Below are positions 49,371-56,584 of a DNA stretch of 64,000 nucleotides, in pieces. Position numbers and translations under genes: made by a program. Numbering within the stretch: the first letter of the stretch is position 1; each line of letters begins with the position of its first letter. A model generated the notes under the pieces. The model saw only the letters and a list, made by a program, of their open reading frames with translations. It had not been told where the DNA came from and ran no database searches. The stretch is from a virus: the IMG/VR virus record IMGVR_UViG_3300042305_000730, positions 1 to 64,000 of that record; one strand, given 5' to 3'.

Positions 49371-49580
49371 TTATGAGAAGTAATTTGACGATTTCAGAAC
49401 GGACATTACAGAAGTTCCTTCTTCATCTGCAATATCAATGATGCGCTCCTCATAACCATTGTTGAAGTCTTCTACTTCCTGTCGTGAAAGTTTATTGAAG
49501 TCTACGAAGACGCACTGTTCAATGTGGATGAAAGTTCCGTTGTCAAGATCAACTACCACGATGTCTGATTGCGTTGCCAT
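49371..49580 (-). CDS. Small acidic hypothetical protein (69 aa)
   Basis: Product 'MATQSDIVVVDLDNGTFIHIEQCVFVDFNKLSRQEVEDFNNG' with an N-terminal beta pair. Starts on the last base of the preceding gene's stop (GATGGC overlap). No family. Confidence 0.55.
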   Translation of the reverse strand: MATQSDIVVVDLDNGTFIHIEQCVFVDFNKLSRQEVEDFNNGYEERIIDIADEEGTSVMSVLKSSNYFS

Positions 49581-49966
49581 CAGATGCCTCCCCTATCTTC
49601 GTAGAACGTGACAGCATCTTTGATGTTGTTTGAGTACTCACCGGAATAAGCGGAGAAACCTTCCTTCGTTGCACTCACTCCCCACGTCACATATGGATCA
49701 CGGTCGTTTGGGTCTTTCATGCAGATTGCAATCCACGTTGCGAGCGTGTCGTCAGGGATGCGCTTTGTCTTTTTGGTGCAAGCAATAACTACTGCACCGT
49801 TGGGCAAAATGTCACCAATTTGCAATTCTTTATCACGCATGTCCTGCGTGAGGGTTGTTGTTTGTGTACCCACGTTTTCTCCTTTGGTATGGTTGTTGCT
49901 CAATGCTTCGTCCACAAACTTCATGAACGCTTTGTTGTACTTGTTGTACAAGTCTTCGGTTGTCAT
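49580..49966 (-). CDS. Hypothetical protein (128 aa)
   Basis: Start set at 49966 (MTTEDLYNKYNKAFMKFV) because AAAGGAG lies seven bases upstream; an earlier ATG has no ribosome site. A beta-rich middle GDILPNGAVVIACTKKTKRIPDDTLATWIAICMKDP resembles small OB- or SH3-like folds. Function unknown. Confidence 0.6.
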   Translation of the reverse strand: MTTEDLYNKYNKAFMKFVDEALSNNHTKGENVGTQTTTLTQDMRDKELQIGDILPNGAVVIACTKKTKRIPDDTLATWIAICMKDPNDRDPYVTWGVSATKEGFSAYSGEYSNNIKDAVTFYEDRGGI

Positions 49967-50007
49967 TACTTGCTCCTTTGCTTGGTTGTTGTTTTGATTA
50001 GTTGTGA

Positions 50008-50469
50008 TTACCAAGATGATTGGTAATGGAAATCCCAACTGTGATCCATTGTAAGGCAATTTTCCAAAATAGCAACTGTGTCCTCAAGATCACTGAAGTA
50101 CAACTCATCGTAGTTAGTTGAGCCGAAAAAGAAACCTTCTTGATTCGGGAGCAATTCTTCTGCTTTTGAGTGATCGGCAAGAACCTGTTTACACAAGTCA
50201 AGCAGTTCAGTCAATGTTTCCCTGCTCACATAACTCTCACGGCAGTCATCCTCGCCATCTTGACAATTCTCAACGAAGTACTTGTGGATTTGGTTTGACT
50301 TGCGCCATTGACCGACTTTCATTTCAACAGAAATGCTTGGGCTGTCCTTAACTAGGTGTTTGGAATCATCGCCAAGTGCCTCTTTCAGCATGGTGTAAAC
50401 ACCAGCCTTGCTAAAGACGTTGCTTTCGGATGTGTATTGCTTTGCGTGTAGGTACATATCTAATCCCAT
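50008..50469 (-). CDS. Conserved phage protein, MGLDMYL family
   Basis: A 153-residue product starting MGLDMYLHAKQY, with GQWRKSNQIHKYFVENCQDGEDDCRESYV, LLPNQEGFFFGSTNYDELYFSDLEDTV. This family is frequent in phages and some bacteria; no function known to me. AAAGGAG before the ATG, preceded by the shared ACAACCAA element. Confidence 0.8.
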   Translation of the reverse strand: MGLDMYLHAKQYTSESNVFSKAGVYTMLKEALGDDSKHLVKDSPSISVEMKVGQWRKSNQIHKYFVENCQDGEDDCRESYVSRETLTELLDLCKQVLADHSKAEELLPNQEGFFFGSTNYDELYFSDLEDTVAILENCLTMDHSWDFHYQSSW

Positions 50470-50583
50470 GACTATCTCCTTTGTTGGTTGTGATTAATAC
50501 ATTACAGGGTTTTGGTTGAAACTACTCCCATAGGAGCCACATTACAAGAATTGTTCCGGCAATGCACACAAATAATGCCAGTG

Positions 50584-50751
50584 TCATTGTTCGCCTCCAC
50601 AACGGCAATTGCCATTACATGAAGCGAATTGTGTTTGCAGGCTGTCGTAACCATTCTCAGCGCACTTGACGCACCTCCATACATCCGAAGGTAGATCGGG
50701 TGCTGGACGAAAGTCGTGGTTACATAGGATCACCGCTGTTGGTACGTTCAT
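50584..50751 (-). CDS. Small zinc-binding-type protein (55 aa)
   Basis: Product with CNHDFRPAPDL, WRCVKCAENG and CNGNCRCGG. C/H and CxxC pairs give a likely zinc-ribbon (CNH...CVKC). Start at 50751 overlaps the preceding stop by ATGA; an upstream frame extension would lie inside that gene. Confidence 0.6.
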   Translation of the reverse strand: MNVPTAVILCNHDFRPAPDLPSDVWRCVKCAENGYDSLQTQFASCNGNCRCGGEQ

Positions 50752-50951
50752 TGTGTCGCTCCCTTGATGAACTCTTGTGCTTTGCTTTCGGACACTTCTT
50801 CTGCGTCCCACGCAACATCAAATCCAGCGTCCTGACTGTACGTTGGTTGTTCAGGATTGCCCCAATTATCCATTGCTTCTTCTTTGCTGTTGGCTTCAAC
50901 TAAAAACTCATGCTCAATGCTTTGTGAAACCTTCACAATGTAGTAACTCAT
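50748..50951 (-). CDS. Small hypothetical protein (67 aa)
   Basis: Product MSYYIVKVSQSIEHEFLVEANSKEEAMDNW: a short beta-alpha pattern common to many phage small proteins ('VEAxSxEEA...W'). Overlaps neighbours by four bases. Confidence 0.55.
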   Translation of the reverse strand: MSYYIVKVSQSIEHEFLVEANSKEEAMDNWGNPEQPTYSQDAGFDVAWDAEEVSESKAQEFIKGATQ

Positions 50952-51211
50952 GATACGTACTCCAGTTCATAAGCCTTGACAACGAAATCTTCGTGACTTG
51001 TGGACATATACAGGTTCATCAAACCTTTCAGTTCATCTTCGCCACCTTCGCAGTAGAAGAAGATCCTGTCATCCCGTTGTCCGAGCGAATCAAAGTCTTC
51101 ATTAATTTCGGGATCGTATTCTCCAAATGAGATGTATTGCTGTTCTTCAATTCCGGAGTCGTACCACTGAATGATGCAGTGCGCTCCTACTGGCTTGGTG
51201 TTATTGGACAT
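50948..51211 (-). CDS. Hypothetical protein (87 aa)
   Basis: Start placed at 51211 (MSNNTKPVGAHCIIQWYDSG) with GGGAGGAAG before it. An acidic product, with FFYCEGGEDELKGLMNLYM. No family; part of a chain of four-base overlaps. Confidence 0.6.
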   Translation of the reverse strand: MSNNTKPVGAHCIIQWYDSGIEEQQYISFGEYDPEINEDFDSLGQRDDRIFFYCEGGEDELKGLMNLYMSTSHEDFVVKAYELEYVS

Positions 51212-51311
51212 TGTCTTCCTCCCAATCAAGTAATGCGTAAGCCCATGCGTTGCAATCGGTGCATGGGCATTTTGGTTCATGTCCTTCAGGTTGCTGTGGT
51301 TGTGGTGTCAT
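51201..51311 (-). CDS. Tiny Cys-rich protein (36 aa)
   Basis: Product with HEPKCPCTDCNAWAYALLDWEEDN. Three Cys in CPCTDC suggest a metal site. Its ATG overlaps the stop of a 12-codon leader frame that begins with AGGAGG...ATG at 51346, which could couple its translation. Overlaps the next gene by 11 bases. Confidence 0.45.
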   Translation of the reverse strand: MTPQPQQPEGHEPKCPCTDCNAWAYALLDWEEDNVQ

Positions 51312-51337
51312 GACCAACATTGTAGACACATCGGAAT

Positions 51338-51350
51338 GGACATTACAACC
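51338..51350 (-). promoter_or_regulatory. Conserved TGTAATGTCC element with strong ribosome site
   Basis: Minus strand: AAGGAGGTTGTAATGTCC, then ATTCCGATG. Here a perfect AGGAGG makes the ATG of TGTAATG a plausible start of an 11-residue leader peptide (MSIPMCLQCWS) whose TGA overlaps the next ATG. Confidence 0.45.
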
Positions 51351-51376
51351 TCCTTCCAAACATTATTTTGTAAACA

Positions 51377-51417
51377 CAAAAGCCCCACACCCTGAAAGGA
51401 TAAGGGAGTGTGGGGCT
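51377..51417 (-). terminator. Rho-independent terminator
   Basis: Minus strand: AGCCCCACACTCCC, loop, GGGTGTGGGGCTTTTGTG. Long stem, T-run of four; closes the transcription unit starting upstream at 54-51 kb. Confidence 0.8.
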
Positions 51418-51487
51418 ATGCCTACCAACCACAGTAGGTTTGTGCTTTGCATCTGCTCCGTCTAGCGAAACAGATCAAATCTATGCA

Positions 51488-51919
51488 CTACTTGTGACTA
51501 CGACCAAGTGCCGTGACCGCAGTTTGTACTGCAATGAAGATGTTGTGAGATGTGCCCAAGACTTGTGTTGGTTCTAATGGATCAACAATCTCAAACCACG
51601 GGTTCTCTAAATACTTAAACTTCTTCTTGTCTCCAACTAGTTCATCCAACTGTGCATCTGTAGTGATTCCCCACTGCCACAAATCTGCTTGATCAACCAC
51701 TTCAATAGTTTCCTTCGCACGGATTTGCAAGCGAAGAATGCCTGCTACCCGAACTACATAACTGCGGTGCAGGTTGTAAATGTAGGCGACAGTTTTGTTA
51801 TCTGAACCTACATACCATTCTGCGCCAGTTTGCTCAGTGTTCGGAGCAACATTCCATGTAACCATTGGCAAGGACATTACAGAAGTATTTGTGAAGTTAA
51901 TGTCTCCAGTAGATTTCAT
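51488..51919 (-). CDS. Hypothetical protein (143 aa)
   Basis: Beta-rich product, 'TWNVAPNTEQTGAEWYVGSDNKTVAYIYNLHRSYVVRVAG' and 'FKYLENPWFEIVDPLE'. Short SH3-like pattern but not assignable. Coupled to the preceding gene by ATGA. Confidence 0.6.
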   Translation of the reverse strand: MKSTGDINFTNTSVMSLPMVTWNVAPNTEQTGAEWYVGSDNKTVAYIYNLHRSYVVRVAGILRLQIRAKETIEVVDQADLWQWGITTDAQLDELVGDKKKFKYLENPWFEIVDPLEPTQVLGTSHNIFIAVQTAVTALGRSHK

Positions 51920-52086
51920 ATACGGTTACCTCGCATCTCTGTCCAACTAAAATGGTTTTCTTCATCTTTTGGATCAAGTCCCATTTGTGAACACCATTCT
52001 GCATAGGTTGCATTGTCATTAAAAATCTTGATAGACGGCTTAATGCGGGGCGCAATTTGCCCTTCAGAATCAGAAATATTAGTCAT
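51916..52086 (-). CDS. Small hypothetical protein (56 aa)
   Basis: Product MTNISDSEGQIAPRIKPSIK... with 'TYAEWCSQMGLDPKDEENHFSW'. Stop and next start share ATGA. No family. Confidence 0.55.
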   Translation of the reverse strand: MTNISDSEGQIAPRIKPSIKIFNDNATYAEWCSQMGLDPKDEENHFSWTEMRGNRI

Positions 52087-52095
52087 AGTAAGCAC

Positions 52096-52266
52096 CTACC
52101 CGAATACAGCATCTCGGTAGATTTCTTCCATGTCTTCTTCTTCCTCTTCATCCTCTGACTCATTTGGTTCCACATCTTCGGGATCTGTTTCATCCCTAAT
52201 CTCACCAGCGGTACGAGCCTCATCAGCCATTTCCCACTCAATACCACTGTCAAAGTAGTGTTTCAC
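52096..52266 (-). CDS. Small acidic protein (56 aa, GTG start)
   Basis: Strongly acidic: DETDPEDVEPNESEDEEEEED then a short helix. The GTG overlaps the preceding stop as GTGA. Such acidic peptides in early phage regions can mimic DNA or bind host proteins; no direct evidence. Confidence 0.6.
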   Translation of the reverse strand: MKHYFDSGIEWEMADEARTAGEIRDETDPEDVEPNESEDEEEEEDMEEIYRDAVFG

Positions 52267-52580
52267 AGTCCATCCTCATATTCATCACTGTATTTATCTA
52301 CTTGCAGTGCAACAGAGCCATTATGTGGCAACTCGGTAACAAAGTAACCAATGCGATTGACATACGCACGACCACTGATAATCCAAGTTCCTTCATCTCC
52401 GTCTACCCATGTCCAAACATTTGCATCTGATTGGGCATAGACGAAGTCAAACTCTTCGCCGTAGGTCTCAAACATTGTGCCATTCCAACTGCTGTTTGGA
52501 TCAATGTGGTTGTTGATTGGTTTGTAAACGCTTTCCCAATCATCTACTGCTTGACTCATTTCCTCTGTTACTTCAGACAT
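52263..52580 (-). CDS. Hypothetical protein (105 aa)
   Basis: Acidic product with 'YKPINNHIDPNSSWNGTMFETYGEEFDFVYAQ' and 'VWTWVDGDEGTWIISGRAYVNRIGYFV', an actinophage small-protein type. GAAAGG before the ATG; first of a four-gene overlapping chain. Confidence 0.6.
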   Translation of the reverse strand: MSEVTEEMSQAVDDWESVYKPINNHIDPNSSWNGTMFETYGEEFDFVYAQSDANVWTWVDGDEGTWIISGRAYVNRIGYFVTELPHNGSVALQVDKYSDEYEDGL

Positions 52581-52609
52581 TACAAACTTTCCTTTCGTTT
52601 TGGTTGTGG

Positions 52610-52894
52610 TTAGGAGGCTATCGTGCCGAGATCGGATTCAACAACCCCAGTTTCAATCCATTCTAAGTCAATGCTGTACAAGAAGACAATATGACCTTCG
52701 GGCGCACGAAACTTCACATGCACACCACATCGTGATGCGTCATCATCTACAACATCAACTAAGTCTTCGTCTACCCAACCTAAATACTTCATTTGCAAAA
52801 CCTCTTCAGGGCTGTAGTAAGAAGTCGTGTTAATGGCTGGTATCAACAACATCTCTTCAACTAAGTCTTTACGAACTACGTAGTAACCGCTCAT
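52610..52894 (-). CDS. Hypothetical protein (94 aa)
   Basis: Product with 'VVRKDLVEEMLLIPAINTTSYYSPEEVLQMKYLGWVDEDLVDVVDD' and 'VHVKFRAPEGHIVFLYSIDLEWIETG'. Beta-rich second half. No family. Confidence 0.55.
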   Translation of the reverse strand: MSGYYVVRKDLVEEMLLIPAINTTSYYSPEEVLQMKYLGWVDEDLVDVVDDDASRCGVHVKFRAPEGHIVFLYSIDLEWIETGVVESDLGTIAS

Positions 52895-52896
52895 TG

Positions 52897-53079
52897 CTAT
52901 TGTCCTTCCATTTCAATAAGTGTTTCCATAACTTCCCAACCAAGTTCTATTGAACGGTCGTGCAGTCCTTTGGCGATTGTGTCTAGCGTCTCTTCACATT
53001 TCTCTTGTGACCAGTCAGGGCGCAACGATTGAACATCTTGCCATGACCACCTGATTACTACCATTTCATCTTCATTCAT
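52897..53079 (-). CDS. Small conserved actinophage-type protein (60 aa)
   Basis: Product MVVIRWSWQDVQSLRPDWSQ..., 'EETLDTIAKGLHDRSIELGWEVMETLI'. The pattern 'DV..LRPDWS...C.E.L......L.DR.IE.GWEV' recurs in mycobacteriophage-like genomes. Function unknown. GGAGAACAGC before the ATG. Confidence 0.65.
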   Translation of the reverse strand: MNEDEMVVIRWSWQDVQSLRPDWSQEKCEETLDTIAKGLHDRSIELGWEVMETLIEMEGQ

Positions 53080-53205
53080 TGCTGTTCTCCTTTGATTGTG
53101 TCAATGACTATCCTGCAAACTTGGTCTAAAACTTCTTCAGACATTCCATCAAAATAACAAAGTAAGTTTTCTTGTAATTGTTCTGTAAGAGTTATCACAT
53201 CCATT
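53076..53205 (-). pseudogene. Small frameshifted gene
   Basis: From ATG 53205 (GAAGGAG upstream) the frame reads MDVITLTEQLQENLL and then hits a stop because of a four-A (minus: CTTTTG) run near 53160. Dropping one base continues as YFDGMSEEVLDQVCRIVIDTIKGEQQ to a stop that overlaps the next ATG. That overlap and the sensible protein suggest a recent frameshift, a programmed shift or a read error. A 36-residue frame starting at 53259 covers the first part. Confidence 0.45.
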
Positions 53206-53268
53206 GCTGTTCTCCTTCGTTGGTTGATGTTTGGAACAGTACCGACAACCAGTAACCATTACAACCTT

Positions 53269-53718
53269 TTATTTAGATTTTTCTCCAGCCTTGCCACGCA
53301 CAGCCTTTTGTAAGAATCCGTGCTTCCTTGCAAGCATGACCCTCTTCGCTGATGTGCTCTTAGAGATCTTGAAGGCTTTAGCAATATTTGGAATTGGTGG
53401 TACACCGTAGTTACAGGACTCTTTATAGATTCGGGCAACTTCTTGCAACACATTCTCTGATAAAGCAGAGCCCCTGTAAGAGCCACTCTCTTCAGTAGTC
53501 AATACTGGCTTGTCCGTTACATTCTTCCTAGCATTTTTGACAAACTGCACAAGTGGAACTTTTCGGTATGTTTCAATTGTTATTGGTGAACCGTCCAATG
53601 AGGTGATGCTGACATAACTAAACACCAAGTGATCAGCCATCTTGTCTAAGCCGACAGTGACTTCATATTCAGTTTTAGAAATGGGATCTTTCCAAACTTC
53701 AGTGTGTAACTTCCTCAT
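53269..53718 (-). CDS. HTH-type DNA-binding protein
   Basis: A 149-residue protein. The C-terminal 50 residues read VARIYKESCNYG, then PPIPNIAKAFKISKSTSAKRVMLARKHGFL, a helix-turn-helix of the kind seen in actinobacterial phage and chromosomal proteins ('IAKAFKISKSTSAKRVxxAR'). The N-terminal 75 residues form a beta domain. Probably a transcription regulator of the early region. Coupled to a WhiB gene by a four-base overlap. Confidence 0.72.
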   Translation of the reverse strand: MRKLHTEVWKDPISKTEYEVTVGLDKMADHLVFSYVSITSLDGSPITIETYRKVPLVQFVKNARKNVTDKPVLTTEESGSYRGSALSENVLQEVARIYKESCNYGVPPIPNIAKAFKISKSTSAKRVMLARKHGFLQKAVRGKAGEKSK

Positions 53719-53993
53719 GCAACCTTCTCTCTACGCAGGTTCCTACGCCCTCGGTTGGTAGTCCCACCCCAAATACCAACTGCATGATTGTCTAACGCAT
53801 ATTGCAGACAACTTTGCTTTACTGAGCAGACATTACAGAAGTTTTCAATGACTGCTTTGTAATTGTGTGTGGAGCCAAACTCAATAAAGAAGTTATTGAC
53901 ATCGGAGCCAACGCAAGCCCCAAGTTTCATCCATTTGGGATCTTCACGAAGAACTTCTCTGTAGTTGTGTCCACCATCAATCAAATCCGTCAT
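53715..53993 (-). CDS. WhiB-like regulator 1
   Basis: A 92-residue protein from ATG 53993 (GGAAGCACA upstream). Cys27, Cys53, Cys56 and Cys62 bind the [4Fe-4S] cluster; GIWGG (73-77) is the WhiB turn and RGRRNLRREK the basic DNA-contact tail. WhiB proteins bind the main sigma factor and tune transcription; they are restricted to Actinobacteria and their phages. Longer upstream start rejected. Confidence 0.9.
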   Translation of the reverse strand: MTDLIDGGHNYREVLREDPKWMKLGACVGSDVNNFFIEFGSTHNYKAVIENFCNVCSVKQSCLQYALDNHAVGIWGGTTNRGRRNLRREKVA

Positions 53994-54322
53994 TGTGCTT
54001 CCTCCATCTGCCAAAACCCAAACAATGCTCCGTCTGAGTCTGACGCACCAAACGTGCAACCTTCGGGAGAGATTGCATCCATCACGTTGTATAGGTGCTG
54101 AAGCAAAAATGATTCTTGCTCATAATCCCGTTCCGCATTTGGATTGATCATATTGAAAAGAACATCTTCCCAATCTTCTAAAATTGAATCCTTGATTTTG
54201 TTATCGTGCTCACCAATTACTGAGAGGAATACTTTTGCCAAATCCTCGTTACGGAGTGTTCCCTCACTAACAACTTGGTTTACCCAAGTGTCTGCAAGAG
54301 GTTGGATATTCTCATACGACAT
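53990..54322 (-). CDS. Hypothetical protein (110 aa)
   Basis: Start at 54322 (AAAGGAGCAACAA before ATG). Acidic, helical protein: 'LADTWVNQVVSEGTLRNEDLAKVFLSVIGEHDNKIKD'. Overlaps the WhiB gene by ATGA, so the two are translated together. Confidence 0.6.
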   Translation of the reverse strand: MSYENIQPLADTWVNQVVSEGTLRNEDLAKVFLSVIGEHDNKIKDSILEDWEDVLFNMINPNAERDYEQESFLLQHLYNVMDAISPEGCTFGASDSDGALFGFWQMEEAQ

Positions 54323-54378
54323 TTGTTGCTCCTTTGGTAGGAGCATCACATTAGTGGTTGCGAATGGGTTCGGCAACC

Positions 54379-54537
54379 CTATTCTGAAATATTTTCTATT
54401 TCTTTTGCTGTGTAAAGTGGCAACACTTTATTCATGTGGGCACACTTGTGAGTTGGATTTTCAGACAAGTTAATAAACACCGTCACTTGCTCTGAGCAAT
54501 GTGGACACATATACTTTGTCCCTGATTTTGAGGGCAT
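54379..54537 (-). CDS. Small zinc-ribbon protein (52 aa)
   Basis: Start at 54537 with AAGGAG seven bases upstream. Product KYMCPHCSEQVTVFIN...HKCAHMNKVL: CPHC and C-x2-H give a likely treble-clef or ribbon zinc site. Similar small zinc proteins occur across this region. Confidence 0.65.
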   Translation of the reverse strand: MPSKSGTKYMCPHCSEQVTVFINLSENPTHKCAHMNKVLPLYTAKEIENISE

Positions 54538-54547
54538 TACAAACTCC

Positions 54548-55075
54548 TTAGTTCTGTGGATTCCACGGGCTCCAGCCTGCCACATCGTACAATAATTTAC
54601 CAGCAACCAAGTTAGTTTTTGCATCCAGTAGTGGTTCTTGTGTGCAAATACCCATTTCTTTACAAATCAAACCTGCATAATATTTGTGATCGGGTTTCCA
54701 ATGGACTCCATTCAATTGGAGCAAACCACTGTCTGATCTATGAGACCAATCAGATACACCCGTGACATTACAGGCTTTGTCCACGATGTCTCCGCCTATG
54801 CGGTTCGGGCATCCACCTGATTCTCGGAGGATAATGTGACCCAACTTTTCCCATGTGTCGGGAGCCCATCCTGCCTCCGAAGCCAAGCGTGGGAGCCAAC
54901 TAATATCACCATGGGCATACACAATTGGAACAGGCTTATCTAACTGATCCACTGGTACGTAACTTACTTTTACTTTGGAACTTTGCTCTGAGGAAACTGT
55001 TGGTGCTACCGCTATTACTGTTGCCATTACTAGATTTGCAATTAGTGTAGTGAGTGTCGCCGTAAGTTTGATCAT
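54548..55075 (-). CDS. Secreted lysozyme/transglycosylase-like protein
   Basis: A 175-residue protein with an N-terminal signal or anchor (KLTATLTTLIANLVMATVIAVAP). The mature domain has ILRESGGCPNRIGG, in which Glu of ESGG is the likely catalytic residue, SDSGLLQLNGVHW, and a C-terminal AGWSPWN, the order of soluble lytic transglycosylase (SLT) domains. It differs from the cytosolic endolysin at 7.9 kb. Expressed in the early region, it could remodel the wall for secretion or prevent superinfection. Terminator lies just upstream. Confidence 0.75.
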   Translation of the reverse strand: MIKLTATLTTLIANLVMATVIAVAPTVSSEQSSKVKVSYVPVDQLDKPVPIVYAHGDISWLPRLASEAGWAPDTWEKLGHIILRESGGCPNRIGGDIVDKACNVTGVSDWSHRSDSGLLQLNGVHWKPDHKYYAGLICKEMGICTQEPLLDAKTNLVAGKLLYDVAGWSPWNPQN

Positions 55076-55097
55076 CCATCATCCTTTGTTCGGGTAA

Positions 55098-55125
55098 TAA
55101 AAAAGCCCCATCACTGGGGCGGTTG
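55098..55125 (-). terminator. Rho-independent terminator after the WhiB-like gene 2
   Basis: Minus strand: CGCCCCAGTGATGGGGCTTTTTTATT. Short stem GCCCCA/TGGGGC, strong T-run. Confidence 0.85.
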
Positions 55126-55158
55126 TTCCTATTGGGAACACCTATAGTTTACCTCAAA

Positions 55159-55569
55159 TTAGGCTCTCAGCAACCTCTGTAGCATAATTTTTAGATCTCC
55201 CAAGTCCTTACTGCTCTTGGGAATTACGCTGATGTCAATATTTTTATTTATATTGTTGTGTGCATCAACACATTCGGAGCAATTACAACCTTGTCTGTAT
55301 CGTGTAACAGTTCCATGTGCTGCAAAGTTTGTAACCTTATTTACCTTCTGTAACGGCGTTCTTTCTTGTGGTGTTAAACCACCCCACATACCGTAAGTTT
55401 CATTTATTCCTATTTCTTTGCATTCTTTCCAAACTGGACAGACATTACAGACATTTTTAGCAATCGCGTAATACAGTTCAGGGTTGGGAGCATCAAATGG
55501 AGGAAACCATATATCTCCCGCACGATTTTTACATGCGGATTCGGACATCCAATCGGGAGGGGTTTTCAT
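55159..55569 (-). CDS. WhiB-like regulator 2 with Cys-rich extension
   Basis: A 136-residue protein. Cys13, Cys41, Cys44, Cys50 are the cluster ligands; GMWGG (60-64) follows. An extra C-terminal part HGTVTRYRQGCNCSEC carries Cys95, 97 and 100, a pattern often seen in actinobacterial 'HGT.SRY..GC.C..C' tails. That makes this a two-domain WhiB unlike copy 1. Overlaps the next gene by four bases. Confidence 0.87.
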   Translation of the reverse strand: MKTPPDWMSESACKNRAGDIWFPPFDAPNPELYYAIAKNVCNVCPVWKECKEIGINETYGMWGGLTPQERTPLQKVNKVTNFAAHGTVTRYRQGCNCSECVDAHNNINKNIDISVIPKSSKDLGDLKIMLQRLLRA

Positions 55570-56000
55570 GCAATATCTTCATCAGACTCTACCCATGTAG
55601 TGAGGTCATCAAGCATGTAAAAAACTGGTATTCCTATACGCTCTGCTTCTTCTACTTCATCTATTGTCCCCGTAGAACTTTCGGAATCGTAAACCAAAAC
55701 AGCATCACAACGTTTCAATACTTGGAAGCAATACTCATTCCAATGCTCTGCACTGTGTTGGTGACGTTGTTGCCAGTAGTAAGTTAGGCTCGGAATAACA
55801 GGAAGACATACGCCCGTGGTGTACAACTCTTCCGCCATGTCAATTGCTGCGTTGCAATTTTCCTCAAAGTCCTCATACACATATGGGCCAGCAATGTACA
55901 CGTGCGGTAATACCACGTGGGCAAGTGATCTTAGAAACTCTTTGTTCACACCTTCTGCCACTATGTCTTCGGAGTAGTTTCTCAAATGGAAGCCTTTCAC
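55566..56000 (-). CDS. Nucleoside 2-deoxyribosyltransferase-like protein
   Basis: A 144-residue product. HVYIAGPYVYEDFEENCNAAI is the N-terminal strand with GPY, LPVIPSLTYYWQQRH follows, and DAVLVYDSESSTGTIDEVEEAERIGIPVFYM is the family's core with Glu of TIDE as nucleophile-region residue. Members of this fold (DUF4406-like) exchange or hydrolyse nucleobases or act on nucleotides. Likely involved in nucleotide turnover in the infected cell. Confidence 0.7.
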   Translation of the reverse strand: MKGFHLRNYSEDIVAEGVNKEFLRSLAHVVLPHVYIAGPYVYEDFEENCNAAIDMAEELYTTGVCLPVIPSLTYYWQQRHQHSAEHWNEYCFQVLKRCDAVLVYDSESSTGTIDEVEEAERIGIPVFYMLDDLTTWVESDEDIA

Positions 56001-56001
56001 T

Positions 56002-56076
56002 CTAATTCCTATTCATATTAGAGCGAGCGACCAAATAAAAGCAAGCAAGTAAGATAACTATGAATCCCTTTGGCAT
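56002..56076 (-). CDS. Tiny membrane peptide (24 aa)
   Basis: Product MPKGFIVILLACFYLVARSN..., one hydrophobic helix. Its ATG overlaps the preceding TAA stop. Supported only by overlap and hydrophobicity. Confidence 0.3.
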   Translation of the reverse strand: MPKGFIVILLACFYLVARSNMNRN

Positions 56077-56297
56077 TAGTTTTCTCTCTTCCAGCGCATA
56101 CCATTGCGGAAATACACAGTGGCGTAGCAGACAGCCATAAAGATAAACCCATATTGTTTGGTTTGTAGGGCAAACAATACCCAAAGTATTTCATTGGCTG
56201 TAAGGAAGAAAAAAGCAGTGGCTTGTTTCTTGCCCACGTACCACATACCAGTAACACCAAATATAGCCAATAGCCATGACCACGCCTGATTGCTCAT
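56076..56297 (-). CDS. Small three-helix membrane protein (73 aa)
   Basis: Product MSNQAWSWLLAIFGVTGMWYVGKKQATAFFFL, with later LWVLFALQTKQYGFIFMAVCYATVYF. The pattern 'W..A..G..GMW.VG.K....F.L...E..W...A..T.QYGF' resembles one repeat of PnuC-type transporters; a phage version could support NAD precursor uptake. CAGGAG before the ATG. Confidence 0.65.
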   Translation of the reverse strand: MSNQAWSWLLAIFGVTGMWYVGKKQATAFFFLTANEILWVLFALQTKQYGFIFMAVCYATVYFRNGMRWKREN

Positions 56298-56341
56298 ATT
56301 GTACTCCTGTTGTTGAACGACTTAGTCCAACACTACTACAA

Positions 56342-56584
56342 CTATTTAGTTGTGGTATTCCAGTTGTACACGGCTTGGTGAAGAACGCCCAAAACATCGT
56401 CAGGGTTCTCGTCTTCGTTCTCTAAGGCTTGGCAGTAACTATTAGCCGCTTTGATGATGTTTTCAGCACTGGCGAGTTTCTTGGCAAAAGAATCAACCAA
56501 TTGACGCAATGCCTGCTTGTCATCGTATGCACGAGCAAGAGATACCTGTAAGTCTTGGATTACTGCAAACTCAAATGATTCCAT
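56342..56584 (-). CDS. Small coiled-coil protein (80 aa)
   Basis: Helical product: 'VIQDLQVSLARAYDDKQALRQLVDSFAKKLASAENIIKAANSY'. No family. No strong ribosome site; a TGAAGTGAGG-like sequence lies upstream. Confidence 0.5.
   Translation of the reverse strand: MESFEFAVIQDLQVSLARAYDDKQALRQLVDSFAKKLASAENIIKAANSYCQALENEDENPDDVLGVLHQAVYNWNTTTK

Noticed and set aside
50502-50684. Minus-strand open frame of 60 codons
   Set aside because: Overlaps the supported zinc-type gene at 50584-50751 in another frame and lacks a ribosome site.
53715-55569. TGTAATGT motifs at 53824 and 55441
   Set aside because: They encode the Cys-Asn-Val of the WhiB cluster motif, so they are not counted as regulatory elements.
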